From positions 1 through 18,640 of the forward strand of contig FR889076.1 of the NCBI GenBank assembly GCA_000435755.1: 18,640 bases of DNA, in the 5' to 3' direction. Source of the DNA: Clostridium sp. CAG:508 (GTDB lineage: Bacteria; Bacillota; Clostridia; TANB77; CAG-508). Positions 1 to 6,161 of the stretch are shown here, piece by piece. The stretch's first letter is position 1; every line of letters starts with the position of its first letter. The notes under the pieces are model-generated. The model did no database searches, was not told the DNA's origin, and was given only the letters and a program-made list of their open reading frames with translations. The position numbers were made by a program, and so were the translations under genes.

Positions 1-17
1 TAATTGAAAACAAGTAG

Positions 18-104
18 AACGACAAATTACAAGTTGTAGAAAAGATTAAAAATATGAAAGATAAGAAACAAACCGAATACTCAGTTGAAGCTATAGGGAG
101 GTAG
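18..104 (+). other. Possible 3' tail of an upstream gene
   Basis: An open frame runs from 18 to a TAG at 102-104 and reads like coding sequence (charged, ending SVEAIGR). An in-frame TAG at 15-17 breaks it on the left, and no start codon with a ribosome binding site lies inside it. The window edge cuts off whatever lies upstream. It could be the tail of a decayed gene, or chance. The family is not recognisable. Confidence 0.2.
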
Positions 105-106
105 AT

Positions 107-451
107 ATGGAAAAGATATATAATAAATTAGTAAGAGACAATATACCAGATATTATTAGAAGTGATAATGAAAAACCTGTCACTAGGATTTTGACAGATG
201 CTGAATATGAAAAAGAATTATATAGAAAACTAGCAGAAGAATGTAAAGAGGTCTACAGAGCTGAAGACAATGATGAGGCTTGTAAGGAATTAGCAGACGT
301 ATTAGAGGTAATTAGAGCCATTGCAAATGTAAAAGGAAAGACTCTTGAAGATATCATAAAATTAGCAGATGATAAAAGAAATAAAAGAGGAGGATTCTCT
401 AAAAGAGTATATTTAGAAAAATCAATAAAGAAAGAAGAAATTGAAAGATAA
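107..451 (+). CDS. MazG-like nucleotide pyrophosphohydrolase
   Basis: This 114-residue protein belongs to the all-alpha NTP pyrophosphohydrolase (MazG/phosphoribosyl-ATP pyrophosphohydrolase-like) superfamily. The N-terminus YNKLVRDNIPDII is typical of a small Firmicutes branch. The metal-binding signature is visible as E44, E45 and E48 in KLAEECKEV, followed by E61 and D64 in ELADVLEV. Enzymes of this type hydrolyse nucleoside triphosphates to monophosphate and pyrophosphate, usually to clear non-canonical nucleotides; the exact substrate cannot be read from sequence. It is soluble and cytoplasmic, with no signal peptide. GGGAGG at 96-101 supports the ATG at 107. No his genes are nearby, so a histidine-pathway role is unlikely despite the automated name this family often gets. 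Confidence 0.88.
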   Translation: MEKIYNKLVRDNIPDIIRSDNEKPVTRILTDAEYEKELYRKLAEECKEVYRAEDNDEACKELADVLEVIRAIANVKGKTLEDIIKLADDKRNKRGGFSKRVYLEKSIKKEEIER

Positions 452-452
452 A

Positions 453-484
453 TTGTATACAAAAATTATTATTTAATATATAAT
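453..484 (+). promoter_or_regulatory. Weak candidate promoter for the flavoprotein gene
   Basis: A consensus -10 box TATAAT lies at 479-484. The only -35-like element, TTGTAT at 453-458, is 20 bases away, longer than optimal. The -35 element sits in the 10-base palindrome TTGTATACAA (453-462), which might be an operator. The gene may instead be read through from the MazG-like gene. Confidence 0.3.
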
Positions 485-519
485 AAATATAATCAAAAGA
501 AAAAGAGAGGTTGAGTTTT

Positions 520-1461
520 ATGGAAAAGAAATTAGAAGAGTTGAATGGATTTAAAAATTTAAGAATTGTTGATAACTTTTACCAAACATCAAGCTTTTTT
601 CCAATGCCAACAACAGAAATTGGAACATTAAGTGAATCAGGTCAAACTAATTTGGGTTCATATTCACTATGTTTTCCATACTATATTGCAGGAAAGGATT
701 ATTACGCAATGCTTCTTTGTTGCAGAAACAGCTCAAATACTGCTAAAAATATTTTAAGAACAGGTAAGTGTAGCATAAACTTTATAACTGATAAGAGAAA
801 GTATTTTAAAGAAGCGGTAAGACTGGGTTACCCAGGAGAAACAACAGAAGAAAAGATGAAAGACTGTATATTTACTTTAGTAGATGGAAAAAAAGCTAGA
901 GAAAATCCAAATGAAGCATATCCTAAAATTATTCAAGAAGCATTTCAAGTATTTGAATGTACTTGGGTAAAAGAGTTAGATGGAGCAGAAAATGATGTGG
1001 TTAAAGATGAATATTTACCACCATACCATCAATTTAATGGTATTACAAGTCAATACGGTGCTCATTTTATTTTGAAAATTGATAATATTTTAATTAAACC
1101 ACAATATTATGATGCTATAATAAATGGAGTAAATTCATATAATTTCCCACAAGTACCAGTTGATTATGGCTACAGAGATAATAAAAACTTCTGGTATACA
1201 AAATTTAAAAGACCTGTATCAGAACCAATACCAGCAAGCAAAGGCATTAGCTTAGACACTGTTAAATATGCAGCTTCAAGAATTGATCCAGATGTAAAAT
1301 TTACAGACGAAGCTTGTGCTAAACTCGTAAAAGTACCAAGAGTATTCTTAAGTACTGTATTAAAGGGATGTGTGGCATGGGCAAAAGAAAATAATGTTAC
1401 ATTGATTACAGAAAAGGAAATGGAAATTATACAAGATAAACGTAATAAAGAAAAGAAATAA
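520..1461 (+). CDS. Flavin reductase-like flavoprotein with C-terminal PCP_red-like domain
   Basis: A 313-residue protein. Roughly residues 20-235 look like the flavin reductase-like, FMN-binding split-barrel fold (for example SYSLCFPYYIAGKDYYAMLLC and the following CRNSSNTAKNI). About the last 60 residues resemble the small PCP_red domain first named in the 57-kDa light-independent protochlorophyllide reductase subunit: a helix beginning FTDEACAKLVKVPRVF, then WAKENNVTLITEKEM. A photosynthetic role is not implied; the domain also occurs in other redox proteins. The likely role is a cytoplasmic FMN-dependent oxidoreductase of unknown substrate. Start choice: the frame is also open from a TTG at 511, but AGAGAGG (504-510) directly abuts that TTG and sits nine bases before the ATG at 520, so ATG is preferred. 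It stands as a single gene followed by a terminator. Confidence 0.75.
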   Translation: MEKKLEELNGFKNLRIVDNFYQTSSFFPMPTTEIGTLSESGQTNLGSYSLCFPYYIAGKDYYAMLLCCRNSSNTAKNILRTGKCSINFITDKRKYFKEAVRLGYPGETTEEKMKDCIFTLVDGKKARENPNEAYPKIIQEAFQVFECTWVKELDGAENDVVKDEYLPPYHQFNGITSQYGAHFILKIDNILIKPQYYDAIINGVNSYNFPQVPVDYGYRDNKNFWYTKFKRPVSEPIPASKGISLDTVKYAASRIDPDVKFTDEACAKLVKVPRVFLSTVLKGCVAWAKENNVTLITEKEMEIIQDKRNKEKK

Positions 1462-1472
1462 AAACTCAAATG

Positions 1473-1502
1473 GTCTAATATATTTATATTAGACTGTTTT
1501 TA
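1473..1502 (+). terminator. Intrinsic terminator after the flavoprotein gene
   Basis: GTCTAATATA (1473-1482) pairs with TATATTAGAC (1485-1494), in practice a nine-pair stem with a four-base loop, followed by TGTTTTTA. The stem is AT-rich and so only moderately strong. Confidence 0.65.
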
Positions 1503-1510
1503 TATTCTAG

Positions 1511-1537
1511 GAATTTTATCATAGTATGATAAAATTC
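1511..1537. repeat. Perfect 13-bp inverted repeat, possible operator
   Basis: GAATTTTATCATA (1511-1523) is followed by a single G and its exact reverse complement (1525-1537). No T-run follows on either strand and the one-base spacer is too short for a good RNA loop, so it looks more like a DNA operator than a terminator. It contains a -10-like TATGAT at 1525-1530, with no good -35 element. Confidence 0.5.
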
Positions 1538-1551
1538 TGTAGAAGATAAAT

Positions 1552-1632
1552 ATGCGAATTATTAGAATTTCTAGCAGTTTGCACTGCGTAGAAATTCTTG
1601 TAATCCGTTTTTTTTATGGGGGGAAAGAGTGA
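1552..1632 (+). CDS. Candidate 26-codon leader ORF overlapping the attenuator
   Basis: ATG at 1552 opens a 26-residue frame that reads through the whole hairpin and T8 run. It ends with TGA at 1630-1632, overlapping the GTG start of the next gene (1629-1631) in a GTGA junction. The ribosome binding site is weak (AGAAGA at 1541-1546). There is no run of a single regulatory amino acid. Translation would pull apart the terminator stem and could couple to the downstream gene, but coding potential is unproven at this length and the frame may be fortuitous. Confidence 0.25.
   Translation: MRIIRISSSLHCVEILVIRFFYGGKE
1556..1615 (+). terminator. Strong hairpin plus T8: terminator or attenuator
   Basis: AGAATTTCTA (1564-1573) pairs with TAGAAATTCT (1589-1598). 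Inside it GCAGT (1574-1578) pairs with ACTGC (1583-1587) around the loop TTGC, with one bulged G at 1588. The stem extends imperfectly outwards (ATTA/TAAT). Eight T residues follow at 1608-1615. The T-run ends 13 bases before the start codon of the transpeptidase-like gene, leaving no room for a promoter between them. It therefore probably acts in that gene's own leader, or as a second terminator for the gene upstream. Confidence 0.75.
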
Positions 1633-2153
1633 GTAATCAAGTTATAAAGGTAACCAATATTAATGGAAGTGAAGCAATATTAGATTTTTTTGAAAACAAT
1701 ATAAAAGTATTTAGCACAAAAGCTTTTATAGGCAAAAATGGAATAACAAATGATAAAAGAGAGGGAGATGGGAAAACACCAGTTGGCAAGTACAATTTAG
1801 GTATAGCATTTGGAACACATGATGAAGTCAAATTTAGCAATTACATTAAAATAAATGAAAACTTGCATTGGGTAGATGACGTAAATTCAAAACTTTATAA
1901 TCAGCTTGTAGATATTACAAAAGTAAGAAAAGATTGGAACAGTAGTGAACATTTAATAGAATATCCAAAACAATATGAGTATGCTATAGAAATAAAAACA
2001 AATCCTAAAAATATACAAGGTAAAGGAAGTGCAATTTTTTTACATTGTAGTGTAGAAAAACCTACAGCAGGTTGCGTTGCAATAGATAGTCAATATATGA
2101 AATTATTACTAGAAAAATTACAAAATAATGCAGTGATATGTATTGAAATATAA
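1629..2153 (+). CDS. YkuD-family L,D-transpeptidase-like protein, no signal peptide
   Basis: A 174-residue single-domain protein. GDGKTPVGKY (residues 46-55) is the conserved early motif of YkuD/ErfK proteins. The active-site region has H139 in FLHCS and the nucleophile C149 in TAGCVAI. L,D-transpeptidases join the third residue of peptidoglycan stem peptides or process wall peptides. Unlike exported members, this one starts directly at the catalytic domain, with no signal peptide, transmembrane segment or LysM/SH3b module, so its site of action is unclear. The GTG at 1629 follows a G-rich stretch (1618-1623) serving as ribosome binding site, and no better start exists downstream before the domain begins. 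Expression probably depends on the hairpin directly upstream. A bidirectional terminator follows. Confidence 0.82.
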   Translation: MSNQVIKVTNINGSEAILDFFENNIKVFSTKAFIGKNGITNDKREGDGKTPVGKYNLGIAFGTHDEVKFSNYIKINENLHWVDDVNSKLYNQLVDITKVRKDWNSSEHLIEYPKQYEYAIEIKTNPKNIQGKGSAIFLHCSVEKPTAGCVAIDSQYMKLLLEKLQNNAVICIEI

Positions 2154-2205
2154 AATGATATGTGGTAAAATTTCCCCTATAAAGAATATAATCGTTAAAT
2201 TCGAA

Positions 2206-2245
2206 AAAAATGCACTTTTTAACTGTAGTTAAAAAGTGCATTTTT
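2206..2245. terminator. Bidirectional intrinsic terminator
   Basis: The 18-base arms AAAAATGCACTTTTTAAC (2206-2223) and its exact reverse complement (2228-2245) enclose the loop TGTA. A-tract and T-tract flanks let it act on both strands. It serves the transpeptidase-like gene on plus and the convergent helical-protein gene on minus. Confidence 0.88.
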
Positions 2246-2318
2246 GATTGTTAATTTTTTTTAGTTTACTTTAAAAGATTTTTTGACCTGAAACTAAAAA
2301 AGTTATCTAAAGTCAACT

Positions 2319-2753
2319 TTATAAATATTTTTTTAGTGTTTCTACACTTTCTTCTTGCATAACTACAAAATCATTTAAGATGTTTTTTACATCTGTTGCA
2401 GCATTTTCGTTTTGATTAAGTAAACGTCTTCCTTCAATAATTCCCATATTAGTGCCTTGCATTAAAAGTTCAGAAAGTTTTGATGTGCTATCATCATTCA
2501 TAGTTTTCATTTGAACTCCATACCATGTCATCATTTTTGTCATTGCATTAGTTTCATGAGGTTCTTTGCTACTGTAATTTGCATATAAGTCATTTACTCT
2601 GGTAGAGATGTCCTTGTATTTGTTATATTCTATATCTAAAACATTTTTAAATTTACTATCTGTAACTTTTTCAGAAACATATGAAATAGCATTCATACCC
2701 ATAGTTGCACCCTTATTAACTTCATCTAAAATATTCAAATTTTGATTTTCCAT
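2319..2753 (-). CDS. Conserved helical, ferritin-like-bundle protein of unknown function
   Basis: A 144-residue protein predicted almost wholly helical, with four long amphipathic segments consistent with a ferritin-like bundle. I see no clear ExxH di-iron ligand pairs, so iron or redox activity is not supported. The style (GATMGMNAISYV near the start, later GTNMGIIEGRRLLNQN, and a C-terminus QEESVETLKKYL) resembles uncharacterised proteins common in Clostridia. There is no signal peptide or membrane segment. Start choice: the frame is open from a TTG at 2759, but AGGAGG (2763-2768 on the plus coordinates) leaves nine bases to the ATG at 2753 and only three to the TTG. It is divergent from mscL, sharing about 118 bases of regulatory DNA. 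Confidence 0.75.
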   Translation of the reverse strand: MENQNLNILDEVNKGATMGMNAISYVSEKVTDSKFKNVLDIEYNKYKDISTRVNDLYANYSSKEPHETNAMTKMMTWYGVQMKTMNDDSTSKLSELLMQGTNMGIIEGRRLLNQNENAATDVKNILNDFVVMQEESVETLKKYL

Positions 2754-2810
2754 TTTCAAATTCCTCCTAAATATATAATTGACTAAATAAAGAAAAAATA
2801 TTCAAAAACC

Positions 2811-2839
2811 TTGAGAAATGAGTGTAAATATGTTAAAAT
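2811..2839 (+). promoter_or_regulatory. Sigma-A-type promoter for mscL
   Basis: TTGAGA (2811-2816) and TAAAAT (2834-2839) are separated by 17 bases, placing transcription start near 2846, before the GGAGGG ribosome binding site at 2857. Confidence 0.65.
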
Positions 2840-2871
2840 ATATTTGTTGAAATAATGGAGGGACAAATTAT

Positions 2872-3381
2872 ATGGCAAAAATTGAAAAAGAAAAAATAAA
2901 TAAAAAAATGAAAGATGAAATGAAAAAAGCTCAAAAAGACGCAAAAAAAGAAATGAGTGAGTTCAAAAAATTTATTTCAAAAGGTAATGTTGTTGATATG
3001 GCTGTCGGCGTTATTATTGGTGGAGCTTTTGGAAAAATAGTTACAAGTTTAGTAAATGATATAATTACACCTGCAATAGGGATAATAATTGGAGGTCTAA
3101 ATTTTAGCAACTTAAGCATACAAATAGGTGAAGCTAAAATTATGTATGGAAATTTCATACAAACAGTTATAGACTTTTTAATCATAGCTATTTGTATATT
3201 CTCAGTAATAAGAATATTTGAGAGAGTTAAAAATAGAAACAAAAAAGAGGAACCAGCACCAGAAGCTCCTAAAAAAAGTGCCGAAGTGTTGCTGTTAGAG
3301 GAAATTAGAGACTTAATGAAAAATAACGTAAATGAAATAGAAGGACAAGAAAAAATGGAAGAACCAATAGCAAAAGGATAA
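2872..3381 (+). CDS. mscL: Large-conductance mechanosensitive channel MscL
   Basis: The core is unmistakable: FKKFISKGNVVDMAVGVIIG at residues 31-50, then GAFGKIVTSLVNDIITP. The first membrane helix spans about 38-70 and the second about 94-116. MscL forms a homopentameric pore that opens under membrane tension to release solutes on osmotic downshock. At 169 residues it is longer than the usual 120-150. It carries a Lys/Glu-rich N-terminal extension of about 27 residues before the canonical S1 helix, and an extended C-terminal tail with a charged helix (about 136-150, AEVLLLEEIRDLMKN). GGAGGG (2857-2862) lies nine bases before the ATG at 2872, and the internal ATG at M28 has no ribosome binding site, so the extension appears genuine. 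Confidence 0.97.
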   Translation: MAKIEKEKINKKMKDEMKKAQKDAKKEMSEFKKFISKGNVVDMAVGVIIGGAFGKIVTSLVNDIITPAIGIIIGGLNFSNLSIQIGEAKIMYGNFIQTVIDFLIIAICIFSVIRIFERVKNRNKKEEPAPEAPKKSAEVLLLEEIRDLMKNNVNEIEGQEKMEEPIAKG

Positions 3382-3385
3382 TGTA

Positions 3386-3414
3386 TTGACATTTGTTAAA
3401 ACTAAGACTATAAT
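3386..3414 (+). promoter_or_regulatory. Perfect consensus sigma-A promoter
   Basis: TTGACA (3386-3391), a 17-base spacer, then TATAAT (3409-3414): an exact match to the consensus. Transcription would start near 3421, just ahead of the ribosome binding site of the small membrane-protein gene. Confidence 0.88.
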
Positions 3415-3442
3415 AGATATATAGTGATAAAAGGAGAAAGTT

Positions 3443-3604
3443 ATGTTAGCTAAAACATGGAAAAAAATATTATTATTTGTTTTAATAATAGCTTGTCTAT
3501 TTAATATAGTAAATAAACTTGTTCACAAAGCATCTATGAAGCAAGAAGTAGAGGCTTCGGCAGAGTATGTTGAGCAACGACAAAATGCAAATGAACAAAA
3601 ATAA
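3443..3604 (+). CDS. Small single-pass membrane protein (53 aa)
   Basis: The ATG at 3443 opens a 53-codon frame ending with TAA at 3602-3604. AAGGAG (3431-3436) sits six bases upstream, and a perfect consensus promoter lies 29 bases before the start codon. The protein starts MLAKTWKK, followed by a hydrophobic helix at about residues 9-27. It ends in a charged, Glu/Gln-rich tail (about 28-53) with no cysteines. Orientation would be a short basic N-terminus in the cytoplasm and the tail outside, or an uncleaved signal anchor. Function is unknown and I do not recognise the family. No terminator separates it from rpmE, although that gene has its own promoter. Confidence 0.72.
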   Translation: MLAKTWKKILLFVLIIACLFNIVNKLVHKASMKQEVEASAEYVEQRQNANEQK

Positions 3605-3614
3605 TAATAAAAAC

Positions 3615-3643
3615 TTGAAAAAATTTTTAAACTGTGTTACAAT
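3615..3643 (+). promoter_or_regulatory. Sigma-A-type promoter for rpmE
   Basis: TTGAAA (3615-3620) and TACAAT (3638-3643) are 17 bases apart. The predicted leader to the ATG is about 40 bases and contains the short inverted repeat AACA/TGTT, too small to call a regulatory element. Confidence 0.7.
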
Positions 3644-3688
3644 AAATAACAGTTTGTTAATAGATATTAAGGGAGAGGTGAATACAAA

Positions 3689-3889
3689 ATGAAAGAAGGA
3701 ATACATCCAAATTATACAGAAGCAACAATTACATGTGCTTGTGGAAATGTAATGAAAACAAATTCAACAAAAGCAGATATGAAAGTTGATGTTTGTTCAA
3801 AATGCCATCCATTCTGGACAGGTAACTTGAAAAGAGAGACAACTGGTGGTAGAGCAGATAAATTCAAGAAAAAATATGGAATTCAATAG
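3689..3889 (+). CDS. rpmE: 50S ribosomal protein L31, zinc-binding type
   Basis: A 66-residue L31 of normal length. It begins MKEGIHPNY and carries the four zinc-binding cysteines C16, C18, C36 and C39 (CAC and CSKC), so it is the C+ form rather than the zinc-free YtiA/RpmE2 form made under zinc starvation. It sits in the large subunit near the central protuberance and bridges to the small subunit. A strong purine-rich ribosome binding site (GGGAGAGG, 3671-3678) precedes the ATG at 3689. The gene has its own promoter and a strong terminator directly after it. Confidence 0.97.
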   Translation: MKEGIHPNYTEATITCACGNVMKTNSTKADMKVDVCSKCHPFWTGNLKRETTGGRADKFKKKYGIQ

Positions 3890-3896
3890 AAACATA

Positions 3897-3935
3897 AAAA
3901 GTGTTGTAAATGTAAATTTACAGCACTTTTATTTT
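3897..3935 (+). terminator. Intrinsic terminator after rpmE
   Basis: AAAAGTGTTGTAAA (3897-3910) pairs with TTTACAGCACTTTT (3917-3930), with one G-U pair and a six-base loop, followed by ATTTT. Confidence 0.85.
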
Positions 3936-3944
3936 GTGGAGCAC

Positions 3945-3973
3945 TTGAAAAAAATGCTCGATTATTGTAGAAT
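3945..3973 (+). promoter_or_regulatory. Sigma-A-type promoter for the miaB-mutS unit
   Basis: TTGAAA (3945-3950), 17 bases, then TAGAAT (3968-3973). Transcription start is predicted near 3980, upstream of the GGAGGA ribosome binding site of miaB. Confidence 0.6.
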
Positions 3974-4010
3974 ATATTAGATTTATAAAGAAAATATCGG
4001 AGGAAGTATT

Positions 4011-5423
4011 GTGGCAAAAATAGAAGTAGATAAACAATTAGAAGATATAAAAAAAGTAGCTTCATTAAATGAAGGAAAAAACTTAAAATATTGTATTTTG
4101 ACAATGGGATGTCAATTAAATGAGAATGATTCAGAGAAACTATGTGGAATGATGGAAAGTATGAATTATACTAAAACTGATAAACTATCTGACACTGATT
4201 TAATTGTATTTAATACTTGTTGTGTTCGTGAAAATGCAGAGGATAAGTTATTTGGTAAATTAGGCGAAGTAAAAAAATATAAAGAAGCCAAAGGCACTAT
4301 AATTGCAATTGGTGGATGTATGATGCAAGAAAAACATATTGTAGATAAATTAAAACAAAGCTATCCATTTTTTGATATTGTATTTGGTACACACACGCTT
4401 CAAGAATTTCCAACAGATTTATACAATGTGTTATGCAATAAAAAAAGAATAGAAGATGTATTAGATATAGATGGAGATGTAATTGAAGGCTTACCAATAT
4501 CAAGAGAAGATAAAATAAAAGCATCGGTAACGATTATGAACGGATGTAACAACTTCTGTAGCTATTGCATAGTACCTTACGTTAGAGGAAGAGAAAGAAG
4601 TAGAGAACCAAGAGATATTATAAACGAAGTAAAAAAATTAGCAGAACAAGGTTACAAAGAAATTACTCTTTTAGGACAAAATGTTAATTCATATTTAAGA
4701 AATGAAAAAGAAAAAGGTATTGAATTTGAACAATATGAAGGAGTTAACTCATTTGCAACTTTACTAAGAGCTATAAACAAAATAGATGGAATAGAAAGAA
4801 TTCGTTTTGTATCTCCACATCCAAAGGATTTTACAGATGACGTTATAGAAGCAATTAGAGACTGTGAAAAAGTATGTAAATTAGTTCATTTACCACTTCA
4901 ATCAGGAAGTAGTGAAATTTTAAAAGTAATGAATAGAAAATACACTAAAGACCAATACTTAAGTTTAGTAGAGAAAATGAAAAATCAAATTCCAAATCTT
5001 ACTCTTTCTACAGATATTATAGTAGGATTTCCAGGTGAGACAGAAGAAGACTTTGAAGATACTTTAGATGTTGTTTCAAAAGTAAACTTTGAGCAGGTAT
5101 ATATGTTTATTTATTCTAGAAGAGTTGGAACTCCGGGCGATAAGATGGAAAATCAAATTCCAGAAGACATTAAACATAAAAGATTTGACAGATTAAAACA
5201 ATTAGTAGAAAGTCAAATTTCAGAAAGAAATAAGGAGTATGTGGGAACTGTTCAAAAAATTCTCGTAGAAGGAAGAAGCAAAACAAATGACAATATGCTT
5301 ACAGGAAGATCTGACTCAAATAAAGTAGTAATACTAGAAGGTTGTGATGAGCTGGTAGGCAAAATGGTTGAAATAAAGATAGTTTCAGAACATATGTGGT
5401 ATTTGAAAGGGGAAATAGTATAA
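4011..5423 (+). CDS. miaB: tRNA-2-methylthio-N6-dimethylallyladenosine synthase MiaB
   Basis: A 470-residue radical SAM methylthiotransferase of normal length. It adds a methylthio group to i6A37 of tRNAs reading UNN codons, giving ms2i6A. The N-terminal UPF0004 domain holds the auxiliary cluster cysteines C34 (MGCQLNEND), C70 (FNTCCVRE) and C103 (GGCMMQ). The radical SAM motif is C179, C183 and C186 in NGCNNFCSYCIVPYVRGRER. A C-terminal TRAM domain (about 405-470) would bind tRNA. The tandem cysteine C70-C71 replaces the usual NTCSVRE and should not affect the cluster. The GTG at 4011 is supported by GGAGGA (3999-4004). It heads a tightly packed unit, with only one base before the next gene. 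Confidence 0.96.
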   Translation: MAKIEVDKQLEDIKKVASLNEGKNLKYCILTMGCQLNENDSEKLCGMMESMNYTKTDKLSDTDLIVFNTCCVRENAEDKLFGKLGEVKKYKEAKGTIIAIGGCMMQEKHIVDKLKQSYPFFDIVFGTHTLQEFPTDLYNVLCNKKRIEDVLDIDGDVIEGLPISREDKIKASVTIMNGCNNFCSYCIVPYVRGRERSREPRDIINEVKKLAEQGYKEITLLGQNVNSYLRNEKEKGIEFEQYEGVNSFATLLRAINKIDGIERIRFVSPHPKDFTDDVIEAIRDCEKVCKLVHLPLQSGSSEILKVMNRKYTKDQYLSLVEKMKNQIPNLTLSTDIIVGFPGETEEDFEDTLDVVSKVNFEQVYMFIYSRRVGTPGDKMENQIPEDIKHKRFDRLKQLVESQISERNKEYVGTVQKILVEGRSKTNDNMLTGRSDSNKVVILEGCDELVGKMVEIKIVSEHMWYLKGEIV

Positions 5424-5424
5424 A

Positions 5425-6159
5425 ATGAAAGAGATAAAAGATAGTGAATTCGAACAATTGATGTTAGAAGTTATAGAAGGTAAAAAGTCTAGAGTTAAGC
5501 TTGCAGAAGAATTACAAACAGACTGGAGAACTTTAAATAAAAAAATTCAATTATTATCAATGACTAACCCAGAATTATACAAGAAATTTGTCGAAAAATA
5601 TCCATATAAGCCAAAAGAAATAACAGCAATACCATTAAAGACAATGCTAGTAGAATTTTTAAAAACAGGAATAAGAATGCAAGATTTGGCCAATAAATAT
5701 GGAATAGGTGAAAGGACTTTACGAAGAAAAATAGATGCATTAAAAAAATCAGATGATCCTAAAGACAGAGAGTTACATGATATTTGTAAACAAACAGCTT
5801 ATAACCGAGCTCATGGAAAAAAGATGAATTTTGAGCTTCAAAGAAAGATTGATGAATTAGAAATACAAGAAGAAGAAATAAAACAAGATGACAAAGAAAA
5901 AAGAAGACAACAATTACTTCAAATAGAGAAAAATTATAACGAATTGTGTAGAATAATGTCAAAGGAAAAAGCAGCAGAGGCGATGGGATATACATACAAT
6001 AGAGTATATAAATTGCTAGACGAACTCTATTGCATGGAAATTCAAAATAATGCGATTAAAGGTTTTAAGGAAGATATAAAAGTAAATCCAAAAGAGATAA
6101 ATCAAGTTTTAGATGAAAAAATAACAAAGCCAACAACTGAAACAGAAAAGGAGAAATAA
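5425..6159 (+). CDS. Unrecognised protein with three HTH-like segments, between miaB and mutS
   Basis: A 244-residue, highly charged protein I cannot assign to a named family. Three segments look like helix-turn-helix units: about 21-44 (KLAEELQTDWRTLNKKI), about 82-106 (QDLANKYGIGERTLRRKI) and about 178-201 (AAEAMGYTYNRVYKLLDEL). A Glu/Lys-rich, probably coiled-coil stretch (about 133-170) separates the second and third. The C-terminal tail (about 212-244) is polar and probably disordered. There is no signal peptide, membrane segment or catalytic motif. It begins one base after the miaB stop and ends two bases before mutS, whose ribosome binding site lies in its last codons, so the three are almost certainly co-transcribed. 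Binding DNA or RNA is inferred from the HTH units; a role in repair or tRNA biology is only suggested by position. Confidence 0.8.
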   Translation: MKEIKDSEFEQLMLEVIEGKKSRVKLAEELQTDWRTLNKKIQLLSMTNPELYKKFVEKYPYKPKEITAIPLKTMLVEFLKTGIRMQDLANKYGIGERTLRRKIDALKKSDDPKDRELHDICKQTAYNRAHGKKMNFELQRKIDELEIQEEEIKQDDKEKRRQQLLQIEKNYNELCRIMSKEKAAEAMGYTYNRVYKLLDELYCMEIQNNAIKGFKEDIKVNPKEINQVLDEKITKPTTETEKEK

Positions 6160-6161
6160 AC

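Noticed and set aside
2264..2314. Imperfect inverted repeat AGTTTACTTTA/TAAAGTCAACT
   Set aside because: It has one mismatch, a long AT-rich interior and no T-run in the right place for the minus-strand gene; a much better bidirectional terminator lies at 2206-2245.
3939..3959. GAGCA/TGCTC hairpin before miaB
   Set aside because: Only five pairs with a long loop, and it overlaps the -35 box; likely incidental.
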